The notes under the pieces were generated by a model. The model was not told where the DNA came from, made no database searches, and was given only the letters and a program-made list of their open reading frames with translations. A program made the translations under genes and the position numbers. Shown piece by piece: positions 13,452 through 19,314 of a stretch of DNA of 19,314 nt. Source of the stretch: a crenarchaeote SCGC AAA261-N23 (GTDB lineage Archaea > Thermoproteota > Thermoprotei > Gearchaeales > Gearchaeaceae); assembly GCA_000375685.1 (NCBI GenBank), contig AQVQ01000019.1, positions 1-19,314 of the forward strand. Direction: 5' to 3'. How positions within the stretch are numbered: the first letter of the stretch is position 1; the number at the start of each line of letters is the position of its first letter.

Positions 13452-14290
13452 TTTAGTTGCGATTTACAACAGTTAATTAAATTCTTAACAACCATTGCTA
13501 CAGTAACTGGACCAACCCCTCCTGGAACAGGAGTAATTAGTTTGCATTTATTTTTTACATTCTCGAAATCAACATCCCCTTTTACCATGTTGTTTACCCT
13601 TGAAATTCCTGCATCTATTACAATCGCTTCATCCTTAACCATTTCATTCTTTATCAAGTTAGCCACACCTGTAGCTGTGATTAAAATTTCTGATTTCTTC
13701 GTATATTCTTCCAAATTCCTTGTTTTAACATGGCAAATTGAAACAGTTGCAAACCTTCTAGTAAGCATCATGGCCAAAGGTTTTCCTACAACGATTGAAT
13801 TGTTTACAATTGTAACTTCTTTTCCCTCAACATCTATTTTATTGCATTCAAGAATATCGATTATAGCTTTAGGAGTGCATGCAGCAATTTCTTCTTTTCC
13901 ATGCATTAAATTGCCCAAATTATAGCTTGTTAATCCATCAACATCCTTCAAAGGATCAATTTGGTTTATTATTCTTTCAGTGTTAAATTTTGGAGGCAAA
14001 GGCAGTTGAACAAGAATTCCATGAACTCTTTCGTTTTCATTCAAGTTTTTAATAAGTTCAATAAGATTTTTTTCATCTGCTTCATTTGCATTGTATAATT
14101 CATAGCTTAAGCTTAGCTTTTTCAACGCGTTTATCTTTTGCTTTATGAAAATCTTTGAAGATTCATTGTTTGTAGCATCGATTATTGCAAGATTAGGAAT
14201 TACGTTTCTTCTTTTTAAATAATCTATGTCGTTTTTTAATGAATTTAAAATTTCTTCCTGTCTTTTCCTTCCATCAAATACTATAACCAT
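13448..14290 (-). CDS. folD: Methylenetetrahydrofolate dehydrogenase / cyclohydrolase (FolD)
   Basis: 280 aa, ATG at 14290. Bifunctional enzyme interconverting 5,10-methylene-, methenyl- and 10-formyl-tetrahydrofolate; it supplies the cofactor for PurN, encoded next. Family motifs are ERVHGILVQLPLPPKF, LKDVDGLTSYNLGNLMHG, ACTPKAIIDIL, NNSIVVGKPLAMMLTRRFAT and ITPVPGGVGPVTVAMVVKNL. The catalytic Lys (SSKIFIKQK, Lys52) is kept. The conserved Tyr four residues before it is Phe48, which may weaken the cyclohydrolase step. Its presence implies folate-type one-carbon carriers in this archaeon. Overlaps purD by 17 nt upstream and purN by 4 nt downstream. Confidence 0.93.
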   Translation of the reverse strand: MVIVFDGRKRQEEILNSLKNDIDYLKRRNVIPNLAIIDATNNESSKIFIKQKINALKKLSLSYELYNANEADEKNLIELIKNLNENERVHGILVQLPLPPKFNTERIINQIDPLKDVDGLTSYNLGNLMHGKEEIAACTPKAIIDILECNKIDVEGKEVTIVNNSIVVGKPLAMMLTRRFATVSICHVKTRNLEEYTKKSEILITATGVANLIKNEMVKDEAIVIDAGISRVNNMVKGDVDFENVKNKCKLITPVPGGVGPVTVAMVVKNLINCCKSQLK

Positions 14291-15602
14291 TTAATTTTAT
14301 TCCAATCTTTCTAAGATTTTCAATTCTTTTTCTTATCAAATACTCACTTCCAATGTCTTTCCTATAGAACAGCTCTCCTTTAATGTATTTAATAGCATCA
14401 TAGCAGCTTTTATGTGCTTCATAAATATCTTTTTCCTTTGCTAATATAGCTAAGGATCTTGATCCTGTTGTAAATAATTCTCCATTTTCCTCTCTTATAG
14501 ATGCATAGTAAAGCCTTCTATTTTCATTATTTATCTTTTCTTCATTAACCTCTATCTTTGAATCCTTTGCAGGATTATCTGGATATCCCCTTGGTGCTAA
14601 GTAAACACAAACCGTCGAAAGCCTTTCAAATGAAGCAGCCTTTAAATTCTCTTCAATTATGCTGTAAATAATATCTATGAAGTTGCTATTCATTAAACTC
14701 AAAACATTCATTGCCTCAGGATCCCCAAATCTAACATTGTATTCAACTATCTTTGATCCTTCCTTTGTTAGCATAAACTGACCATAAAGTATTCCTTTGT
14801 ATGAAATTCCAGTTTCTTTTCTTAAAGCTAAAATTGTTTCATTCATTATCCTTAAAGCTTCTTCATAATAATTCGAAGGAACAAAGGGAAGCAAATGGTT
14901 ATAATAGCTAATCGAACCCATTCCTCCTGTATTTGGGCCTTTATCATCATCATAAGCTCTTTTATGATCATGGACTAAAGGCATAGGAGAGCATCTTATT
15001 CCATCTGTAAAGCACTGTAAAACAAATTCTTCTCCCTTCATCTTCTCTTCAACCAAGAGTCTTCCATGAACCTTTAGAACCTTATCAGCGTAATCCAAGG
15101 CTTCTTCTAAATTGAAAAAATGCTCACCTAAAACTCTAACTCCTTTACCTCCTGTTAATCCATCAGGCTTTATAACGTAATCATTTATTTCTTTTACAGC
15201 TTCTTTGAATTCATCCAAATTTTCAACAATTTTAAAGCTTGGAAAGGCGTTTATTCTATGTTTTCTCATCAAATTTCTTGCAAAGGATTTGCTTCCCTCA
15301 ATCCTAGCAACTTTCTTAAAAGGGCAAACACAAGGAATTTGATGCTTGTCTAAAAAATCAGCTATTCCTTCAACAATAGGAAGTTCAGGACCTGGAATGA
15401 TAAAATCGACATCGTTGCTCAAAGCAAAATTCTTTATGTTCTCAAAATCTGTAAGCTTTCCTATTTCAATCTTTGTAGCAATTCTTGAAATTCCTGGATT
15501 CTTAAAAGCCATGTAAGCATAGATATTTGCTCCATCTTCAAATAGCTTCCTTGCAATAGCATGCTCTCTTCCTCCTTCGCCTATTACACAAGCTTTATAC
15601 AT
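14274..15602 (-). CDS. purD: Phosphoribosylamine-glycine ligase (PurD)
   Basis: 442 aa from ATG 15602. That ATG shares its A with the purF stop (TAATG), the usual coupled arrangement, so I prefer it to the upstream TTG at 15623, which would add seven residues inside purF. Makes GAR from phosphoribosylamine, glycine and ATP. Features: N-terminal VIGEGGREHAIARKL, PGPELPIVEGIADFL, KSFARNLMRKHRI, ATP-grasp VIKPDGLTGGKGVRVLGEH, SPMPLVHDHKRAYDDDKGPN followed by TGGMGS, and YNVRFGDPEAMNVLSLM with metal ligands Glu and Asn. Full length, with an intact C-terminal domain ending near IRKRIENLRKIGIKL. Confidence 0.94.
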   Translation of the reverse strand: MYKACVIGEGGREHAIARKLFEDGANIYAYMAFKNPGISRIATKIEIGKLTDFENIKNFALSNDVDFIIPGPELPIVEGIADFLDKHQIPCVCPFKKVARIEGSKSFARNLMRKHRINAFPSFKIVENLDEFKEAVKEINDYVIKPDGLTGGKGVRVLGEHFFNLEEALDYADKVLKVHGRLLVEEKMKGEEFVLQCFTDGIRCSPMPLVHDHKRAYDDDKGPNTGGMGSISYYNHLLPFVPSNYYEEALRIMNETILALRKETGISYKGILYGQFMLTKEGSKIVEYNVRFGDPEAMNVLSLMNSNFIDIIYSIIEENLKAASFERLSTVCVYLAPRGYPDNPAKDSKIEVNEEKINNENRRLYYASIREENGELFTTGSRSLAILAKEKDIYEAHKSCYDAIKYIKGELFYRKDIGSEYLIRKRIENLRKIGIKLNGYSI

Positions 15603-17035
15603 TATCTTGCTTCTATTTCCCAATATCTATTTCTTTCAATCATAACTTTCGATTTCATTTCATCAGACAATGATTGTGCAAGTTTTGTAGGATACTTTCC
15701 AGTTAAGCAACCTAAGCAAAGTTTATTTTCATGCCCTATAGCTCTTATCAATCCTTCCATTGTTTGGTAACAAAGCTTATCAGCTCCTATTTCCTTCGCT
15801 ATTTCTTCTATACTTTTATTTAAAGCTATAAGTTCTCCATGTATTGCTATATCGATTCCGTAAAAACATGGAGAGATTATTGGAGGACATGTGATCCATA
15901 CTTCTACGCTCTTTACTCCAGCTTTCCTAATCAATTCAACAATTCTTTTCATCGTAGTTCCTCTTACAATACTATCATCTACTAGAAGCACCTTCTTTCC
16001 TCTTATCAATGACTTTACCGCATTTAGCTTTGCTTTAATATTGCTATCCCTTTCTTTCTGCGTAGGCATTATGAAAGTTCTTCCAATGTATCTATTCTTT
16101 ATCAACCCTTCAACTACAGGTAAGCCTGTTACATGTGAAATAGCTTCTGCAGCAGGTCTTGATGTATCTGGAACTGGCACTATTATGTCAGCTTCTGTTT
16201 TATATGTATTAGCAAGTTCCTTTCCAAGATTATATCTCACTTCATATACAACTTTATCTTCAAAAACGCTATCTGGTCTACTGAAGTAAACATACTCAAA
16301 CATGCAGAAAGAAGGCTTAGGATCCCTTATTTTAATCTTTTCCAATATTCCTTCATTCATAATTAAAAGCTCTCCAGGCTGAATCCTTTCAAATTTCGAT
16401 ATTTCATTGATATCAAATGCCACAGTTTCTGAAGCAATTAGCAAGTTTCCAGCTGTATCTTTTCCGTAGTTTAAAGGTCTAAATCCATGCTCATCCCTAA
16501 AGGCAATTAACTCTTTATTGCTAGTAATTGCTACAACAGAATAAGCTCCATCCAGTTTATCAAAAACAGAATTTACTGCTTTTTCAACGTCTTTTTTACT
16601 TTTATATTCTTCGAAAAATAACTTTGCCAATACTTCTCCATCACTTTTAGTTAAAAACTCATAACCAAATTCTTTAAGCTCTTTCCTTATTTGAAGGAAG
16701 TTAACTATATTTCCATTGAAAGCAAGAGCTATTTCAAAATCAGAATTCTTTACAAGAATAGGATGTGCTTCATCTATGCTAGAAGTTCCAGTTGTTGAAT
16801 ATCTAACATGCCCTATTCCCAAATTGCTTTTAATTTTATCAAGCTTCTCAGCATTAAAGCTGTTTGTAACCAGTCCTAAACTTTTCTCAACTATTATCTC
16901 TCTTTCTTTTAAAACCGCAATTCCACATGCTTCCTGTCCTCTATGTTGCAAAGCAACTAAGGAATTATAAATCAAATAAGGAGCTATATCATCAATTGTA
17001 TAAGCTCCAGTTACTCCACAATTTTCTCCTAGCAT
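15602..17035 (-). CDS. purF: Amidophosphoribosyltransferase (PurF), Fe-S type
   Basis: 477 aa, ATG at 17035, 9 nt after the purM stop. Commits PRPP and glutamine to phosphoribosylamine. The N-terminal Ntn glutaminase has Cys6 after a five-residue propeptide (MLGEN-CGVTGAYTIDD), the residue exposed on self-cleavage, then VALQHRGQEACGIAVL and GIGHVRYSTTGTSS. The phosphoribosyltransferase domain has the PRPP loop KKVLLVDDSIVRGTTMKRIV and IIVPVPDTSRPAA. Cysteines at the Bacillus-type [4Fe-4S] positions are present: KPSFCMFEYVYFSRPDS, SPCFYGIDIAIHGEL and LCLGCLTGKYP. The cluster and propeptide are therefore likely. Sits between purM and purD. Confidence 0.95.
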   Translation of the reverse strand: MLGENCGVTGAYTIDDIAPYLIYNSLVALQHRGQEACGIAVLKEREIIVEKSLGLVTNSFNAEKLDKIKSNLGIGHVRYSTTGTSSIDEAHPILVKNSDFEIALAFNGNIVNFLQIRKELKEFGYEFLTKSDGEVLAKLFFEEYKSKKDVEKAVNSVFDKLDGAYSVVAITSNKELIAFRDEHGFRPLNYGKDTAGNLLIASETVAFDINEISKFERIQPGELLIMNEGILEKIKIRDPKPSFCMFEYVYFSRPDSVFEDKVVYEVRYNLGKELANTYKTEADIIVPVPDTSRPAAEAISHVTGLPVVEGLIKNRYIGRTFIMPTQKERDSNIKAKLNAVKSLIRGKKVLLVDDSIVRGTTMKRIVELIRKAGVKSVEVWITCPPIISPCFYGIDIAIHGELIALNKSIEEIAKEIGADKLCYQTMEGLIRAIGHENKLCLGCLTGKYPTKLAQSLSDEMKSKVMIERNRYWEIEAR

Positions 17036-17044
17036 TTAATATAC

Positions 17045-18250
17045 CTAATATAAAACTATTTTTCTACCTTTATATTTTACGAAAACTCCCCTTTTACTTA
17101 CAACCTTCCCAATTGTTTGAGCTTTAATTCCATGTTTTTCGCATATTTCGATAATTTCATCCTCCAAAGCTTTATCAGCAATTATACAAAATCCTATTCC
17201 GCAGTTGAACGTCTTGAACATTTCGCTTACAGATATATCGCCTGCTTTCATTATTAGCTTAAATATTGGAGGCATAGGAGGAAACTTTTCCAAGGAAAAA
17301 CCAATGTCCTTGCTTTTAGAAAGCCTTAAAAGCTTTGTAAATCCTCCTCCAGTTATATGTGCTAATCCATTGACTTGAAACTTATCTATTATTTCAAGAA
17401 TGCATTTTGAGTATATTTTTGTAGGCTTTAATAATTCCTCTCCCAGAATTCCCCCAAGTTCCATTATTTTCTCGGTTAAGCTGTATTTTTCAAGAAGTAC
17501 TTTCCTTACAAGAGTATAACCGTTGCTGTGCAAACCATTACTTTCTAAACCAATTATTATATCGTTCTTTTGAATTCTTGAACCATCAATTAAATCTTCC
17601 TTCCTTAAATGTCCGAAAGTGAATCCAACGATATCGAATCCATGGGATTTTTTAGCACCCTTTATCATCTCAGGTATTACAGCAGTTTCCCCTGCAATAA
17701 CATGAACATTGCTTTGTTCAGCTGCCTTTCTTATTCCATTTATAAGCTCTGATATCATTTTTTTGTTCGGTTTTTCTATAGCAAGGTAATCCATGAATGC
17801 AACAGGCCTAGCACCAATGCATACAATATCGTTTACTCCCATCGCAACCACATCTTGTCCAATCGTTTCATAATAGTTCATCATCTGTGCAATCAATATC
17901 TTGGTTCCAACACCGTCAACATGAAAAGCAAAAAGATGTTCTCCGAATTCCAAAACTCCAGCATAATGTCCTATTTGCAAAACAGGCTTGAATTCAGGAA
18001 CATTTACACTCATTCTTCCAAAAACTGAGCTGTAAGCTTTGTGAAGTTTTCTGATTTTCTCTATGTCTACGCCTGCTTCTTTAAATCCAAACAATTCATC
18101 GATCCCCTTGCAAGCTACACCGTTCAATTCAAGAAAATTTTTTGTTCCTTTAGTTGCAATTATTTCATAGCCTATTTGCTTTATTTTTTTACAAAGTTCT
18201 ACTAAGACTTGGCTTTTCTCAGTAACTGATACCAACGCGTATTTTTTCAT
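17045..18250 (-). CDS. purM: Phosphoribosylformylglycinamidine cyclo-ligase (PurM), with a false N-terminus
   Basis: The frame as drawn is 401 aa, but only the part from 18083 downward is PurM: KEAGVDIEKIRKLHKAY, LEFGEHLFAFHVDGVGTKIL, GQDVVAMGVNDIVCIGARPV-AFMDYLA, GETAVIPEMI, HSNGYTLVRKVL and GLAHITGGGFTKLLR. It makes AIR from FGAM and ATP. The first ~55 residues (18250-18084) belong to a different protein, a PurH-like MGS domain. The genuine purM N-terminus is at 19197-19314 (MRKLPKTYKEAGVDI...), which joins at 17988 to give 353 aa, the normal family length. In the corrected map purM overlaps purC by 17 nt and precedes purF. Do not cite this as a PurH-PurM fusion. Confidence 0.9.
   Translation of the reverse strand: MKKYALVSVTEKSQVLVELCKKIKQIGYEIIATKGTKNFLELNGVACKGIDELFGFKEAGVDIEKIRKLHKAYSSVFGRMSVNVPEFKPVLQIGHYAGVLEFGEHLFAFHVDGVGTKILIAQMMNYYETIGQDVVAMGVNDIVCIGARPVAFMDYLAIEKPNKKMISELINGIRKAAEQSNVHVIAGETAVIPEMIKGAKKSHGFDIVGFTFGHLRKEDLIDGSRIQKNDIIIGLESNGLHSNGYTLVRKVLLEKYSLTEKIMELGGILGEELLKPTKIYSKCILEIIDKFQVNGLAHITGGGFTKLLRLSKSKDIGFSLEKFPPMPPIFKLIMKAGDISVSEMFKTFNCGIGFCIIADKALEDEIIEICEKHGIKAQTIGKVVSKRGVFVKYKGRKIVLY
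17989..18083. repeat. Internal partner of the right 95-bp inverted copy
   Basis: Exact reverse complement of 19220-19314 (positions sum to 37303), checked base by base. The match ends at 18083/18084, exactly where the reading frame switches from PurM to PurH-like sequence. TAAAGAA lies on both sides of the possible join. Confidence 0.95.
18084..18250 (-). CDS. purH: IMP cyclohydrolase/PurH N-terminal fragment (MGS-like domain)
   Basis: 55 codons from ATG 18250, reading MKKYALVSVTEKSQVLVELC, KKIKQIGYEIIATKGTKNFL and ELNGVACKGIDELFGF. This is the start of the methylglyoxal-synthase-like IMP cyclohydrolase domain of PurH (ALxSVxDK...G.EIxxTxGTxxxLxxxGI.xxxxxELTGF). IMP cyclohydrolase closes FAICAR to IMP, the last step of the pathway. 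CarB has a related domain but at its C-terminus, so an N-terminal ATG favours PurH. The rest of the gene is lost where the contig jumps into purM. In the chromosome it probably runs divergently from purC. Whether it also carries the AICAR transformylase domain is unknown. Confidence 0.7.
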
Positions 18251-18334
18251 TATGTAGAATATTGCAAATTCTCTTATCTATATTATTGAAAGTATTGATT
18301 TTAGAATGACTAGAAGGTAATCTAAAACCAATAT

Positions 18335-18349
18335 GTAAAACAATTTTAC
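18335..18349. promoter_or_regulatory. Inverted repeat GTAAAACAATTTTAC, candidate operator
   Basis: Perfect 6-bp arms with a 3-bp centre, inside the 123-bp divergent promoter region between the purH-like gene and purC, 24 bp before the purC GTG. An operator shared by both directions, such as one controlling purine synthesis, is plausible. The AT-rich composition makes short dyads likely by chance. Confidence 0.35.
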
Positions 18350-18373
18350 CTAAAAAGAATATTATATACAATA

Positions 18374-19213
18374 GTGGAGAGTTATCAATTGATAAAAAGG
18401 GGTAAAGTAAAGGATATTTATAGAGTTTCTTCTGAAAAGTTAGCTTTTGTTTTTACTGATAGAATTTCTGCCTTTGATGTTGTTCTTCCTTCATATGTTC
18501 CAATGAAAGGAAGAATTTTATTCAAGTTTGCTAAATTTTGGTTCGAATACTTAAAATTTCCAAATCATATGGTTGAAGCAATCGAGCCTAATATATTGAT
18601 CGTAAAAGAGTTAAAAATGATACCGCTTGAATTCATAGTTAGAGGATACATTTACGGTTCATTGTACGAAAGAATGATAAAAGGACTGATCGATATAAAT
18701 GAAGAACCGATACTTGCAAGGAAGCTTAAAGAGCCTTTCTTTGAAACTACTACAAAGTATGAAGAGAAGGATAGACCTATAGGTAAGAGTGAAATAATTG
18801 AAAAGAATTGGCTTAATGAAGAAGAGTATGAATACCTTAAGAATGTATGCATTGAACTTTATTTGGAGATGAGTAAAAAAGCCTATGAAGGAAACTTTAT
18901 TCTAGCTGATGTTAAATTTGAGTTTGGAAAGGATAGAGATGGAAAAATTGTTTTAGCAGATTCCTTAGGTCCTGATGAATTTAGGCTTTGGCCGAAGGAG
19001 AAATATGAAGAAGGTAAAGTTCAGGAAAGCTTCGATAAGCAACCTGTTAGAGATTGGCTTGTAAAAATTGGCTATAAAGAAAAATTGGAAGAAGCGAGAA
19101 TTAGAGGTTTGCCAATTCCTTCTCCGCCTGAGCTTCCTAGTTGGCTAATCGAAGAAGTAAAGAGAAGATATATAGAGGCTTATGAGAGGATAACGAATGA
19201 GAAAATTACCTAA
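18374..19213 (+). CDS. purC: SAICAR synthetase (PurC)
   Basis: 279 aa with GTG start at 18374; no in-frame ATG is closer to the conserved start. It joins CAIR and aspartate using ATP. The N-terminus is typical: LIKRGKVKDIYRVSSEKLAF, then VFTDRISAFDVVLPS, IPLEFIVRGYIYGSLYERMI, FILADVKFEFGKDRDGKIVL and DSLGPDEFRLWPKEKYEEGK followed by QPVRDWL. Length lies between the short bacterial and long fungal-like forms. The 3' end overlaps the true purM start by 17 nt. As drawn it points away from the pur operon; in the corrected orientation it is the first gene of purC-purM-purF-purD-folD-purN. Confidence 0.94.
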   Translation: MESYQLIKRGKVKDIYRVSSEKLAFVFTDRISAFDVVLPSYVPMKGRILFKFAKFWFEYLKFPNHMVEAIEPNILIVKELKMIPLEFIVRGYIYGSLYERMIKGLIDINEEPILARKLKEPFFETTTKYEEKDRPIGKSEIIEKNWLNEEEYEYLKNVCIELYLEMSKKAYEGNFILADVKFEFGKDRDGKIVLADSLGPDEFRLWPKEKYEEGKVQESFDKQPVRDWLVKIGYKEKLEEARIRGLPIPSPPELPSWLIEEVKRRYIEAYERITNEKIT

Positions 19214-19314
19214 GACTTATAAAGAAGCAGGCGTAGACATAGAGAAAATCAGAAAACTTCACAAAGCTTACAGCTCAGTTTTTGGAAGAATGAGTGTAAA
19301 TGTTCCTGAATTCA
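19197..19314 (+). CDS. purM: PurM, true 5' end (cut by window end)
   Basis: ATG at 19197-19199, inside the last codons of purC. The frame reads MRKLPKTYKEAGVDIEKIRK, then LHKAYSSVFGRMSVNVPEF. 'TYKEAGVDI' is the canonical PurM start, which the internal copy lacks. After 19220 the sequence is the 95-bp inverted copy of 18083-17989, so the gene continues at 17988 on the minus strand. 118 nt here plus 944 nt there is 1062 nt, an exact reading frame. Confidence 0.88.
   Translation, partial: MRKLPKTYKEAGVDIEKIRKLHKAYSSVFGRMSVNVPEF
19220..19314. repeat. Terminal 95-bp inverted copy of 17989-18083
   Basis: Exact reverse complement of the internal purM stretch, flush with the window end and the same length as the left-end copy. 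Interpreted as an assembly overlap rather than a genomic repeat. Confidence 0.95.

Noticed and set aside
15602..15623. PurD starting at TTG 15623
   Set aside because: ATG 15602 overlaps the purF stop as TAATG and gives the conserved MYKACVIGEGG start.
1..19314. CRISPR arrays, IS elements or defence genes
   Set aside because: No regularly spaced repeats, transposase, Cas or toxin-antitoxin sequence was found on either strand.

Overview
The window is about 19.3 kb of AT-rich DNA from an archaeon, probably a thermophile. The evidence is a type IV pilin/archaellin-like N-terminus (AVSPIIATLIL), two GC-rich tRNAs without an encoded CCA end, TATA boxes about 25 nt before start codons with almost no leader (leaderless mRNAs), and few Shine-Dalgarno sites. 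I cannot name the lineage. The functional core is de novo purine synthesis: purK, purE, purN, folD, purD, purF, purM, purC and the beginning of a purH-like gene.

The most important observation is structural. Each end of the window carries a perfect inverted copy of an internal stretch, and both copies are exactly 95 bp: 1-95 matches the reverse complement of 1259-1353, and 19220-19314 matches the reverse complement of 17989-18083. At each end the outer junction gives natural genes and the inner junction gives broken ones. Reading outward, a GT2 glycosyltransferase is whole across 181..1 + 1354..1880 (708 nt = 235 aa + stop), and PurM is whole across 19197..19314 + 17988..17045 (1062 nt = 353 aa + stop). 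Reading through the inner junctions gives a PRPP synthetase tail joined antisense to the GT2 body, and a false PurH-PurM 'fusion'. I infer that the terminal ~1.16 kb (left) and ~1.14 kb (right) are inverted relative to the chromosome by chimera formation. Whole-genome-amplified DNA assembled at k=95 would explain this. A real invertible segment is less likely.

Corrected layout. (a) Left operon, all one direction: prs (3' end only), a 309-aa degenerate phosphohexomutase, GT2; then a GC-rich non-coding patch (1881-1936) and a Nudix-like gene with an in-frame stop. (b) 2.5-8.3 kb: PPC/DUF296 protein, two-domain VOC protein, tRNA-CAU, small acidic protein, tRNA-Ala(UGC), a benzoylformate-decarboxylase-like ThDP enzyme coupled to a D-2-hydroxyacid dehydrogenase, an ICMT-type membrane methyltransferase and a small unknown protein. 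(c) 8.5-10.6 kb: HAD hydrolase and radical SAM/SPASM-like protein, with AT-rich spacers. (d) 10.7-19.3 kb: purine genes. In the corrected order purH-like diverges from purC, and purC-purM-purF-purD-folD-purN form one tightly overlapping operon. A pilin-like gene on the opposite strand follows, then purE-purK.

The pur genes give PurF (PRPP to phosphoribosylamine), PurD, PurN (with folD interconverting the one-carbon folates), PurM, PurK/PurE (the N5-CAIR route of AIR carboxylation), PurC and the start of an IMP cyclohydrolase. PurL/S/Q and PurB are not in the window. The prs fragment at the other end makes PRPP, the substrate of PurF.
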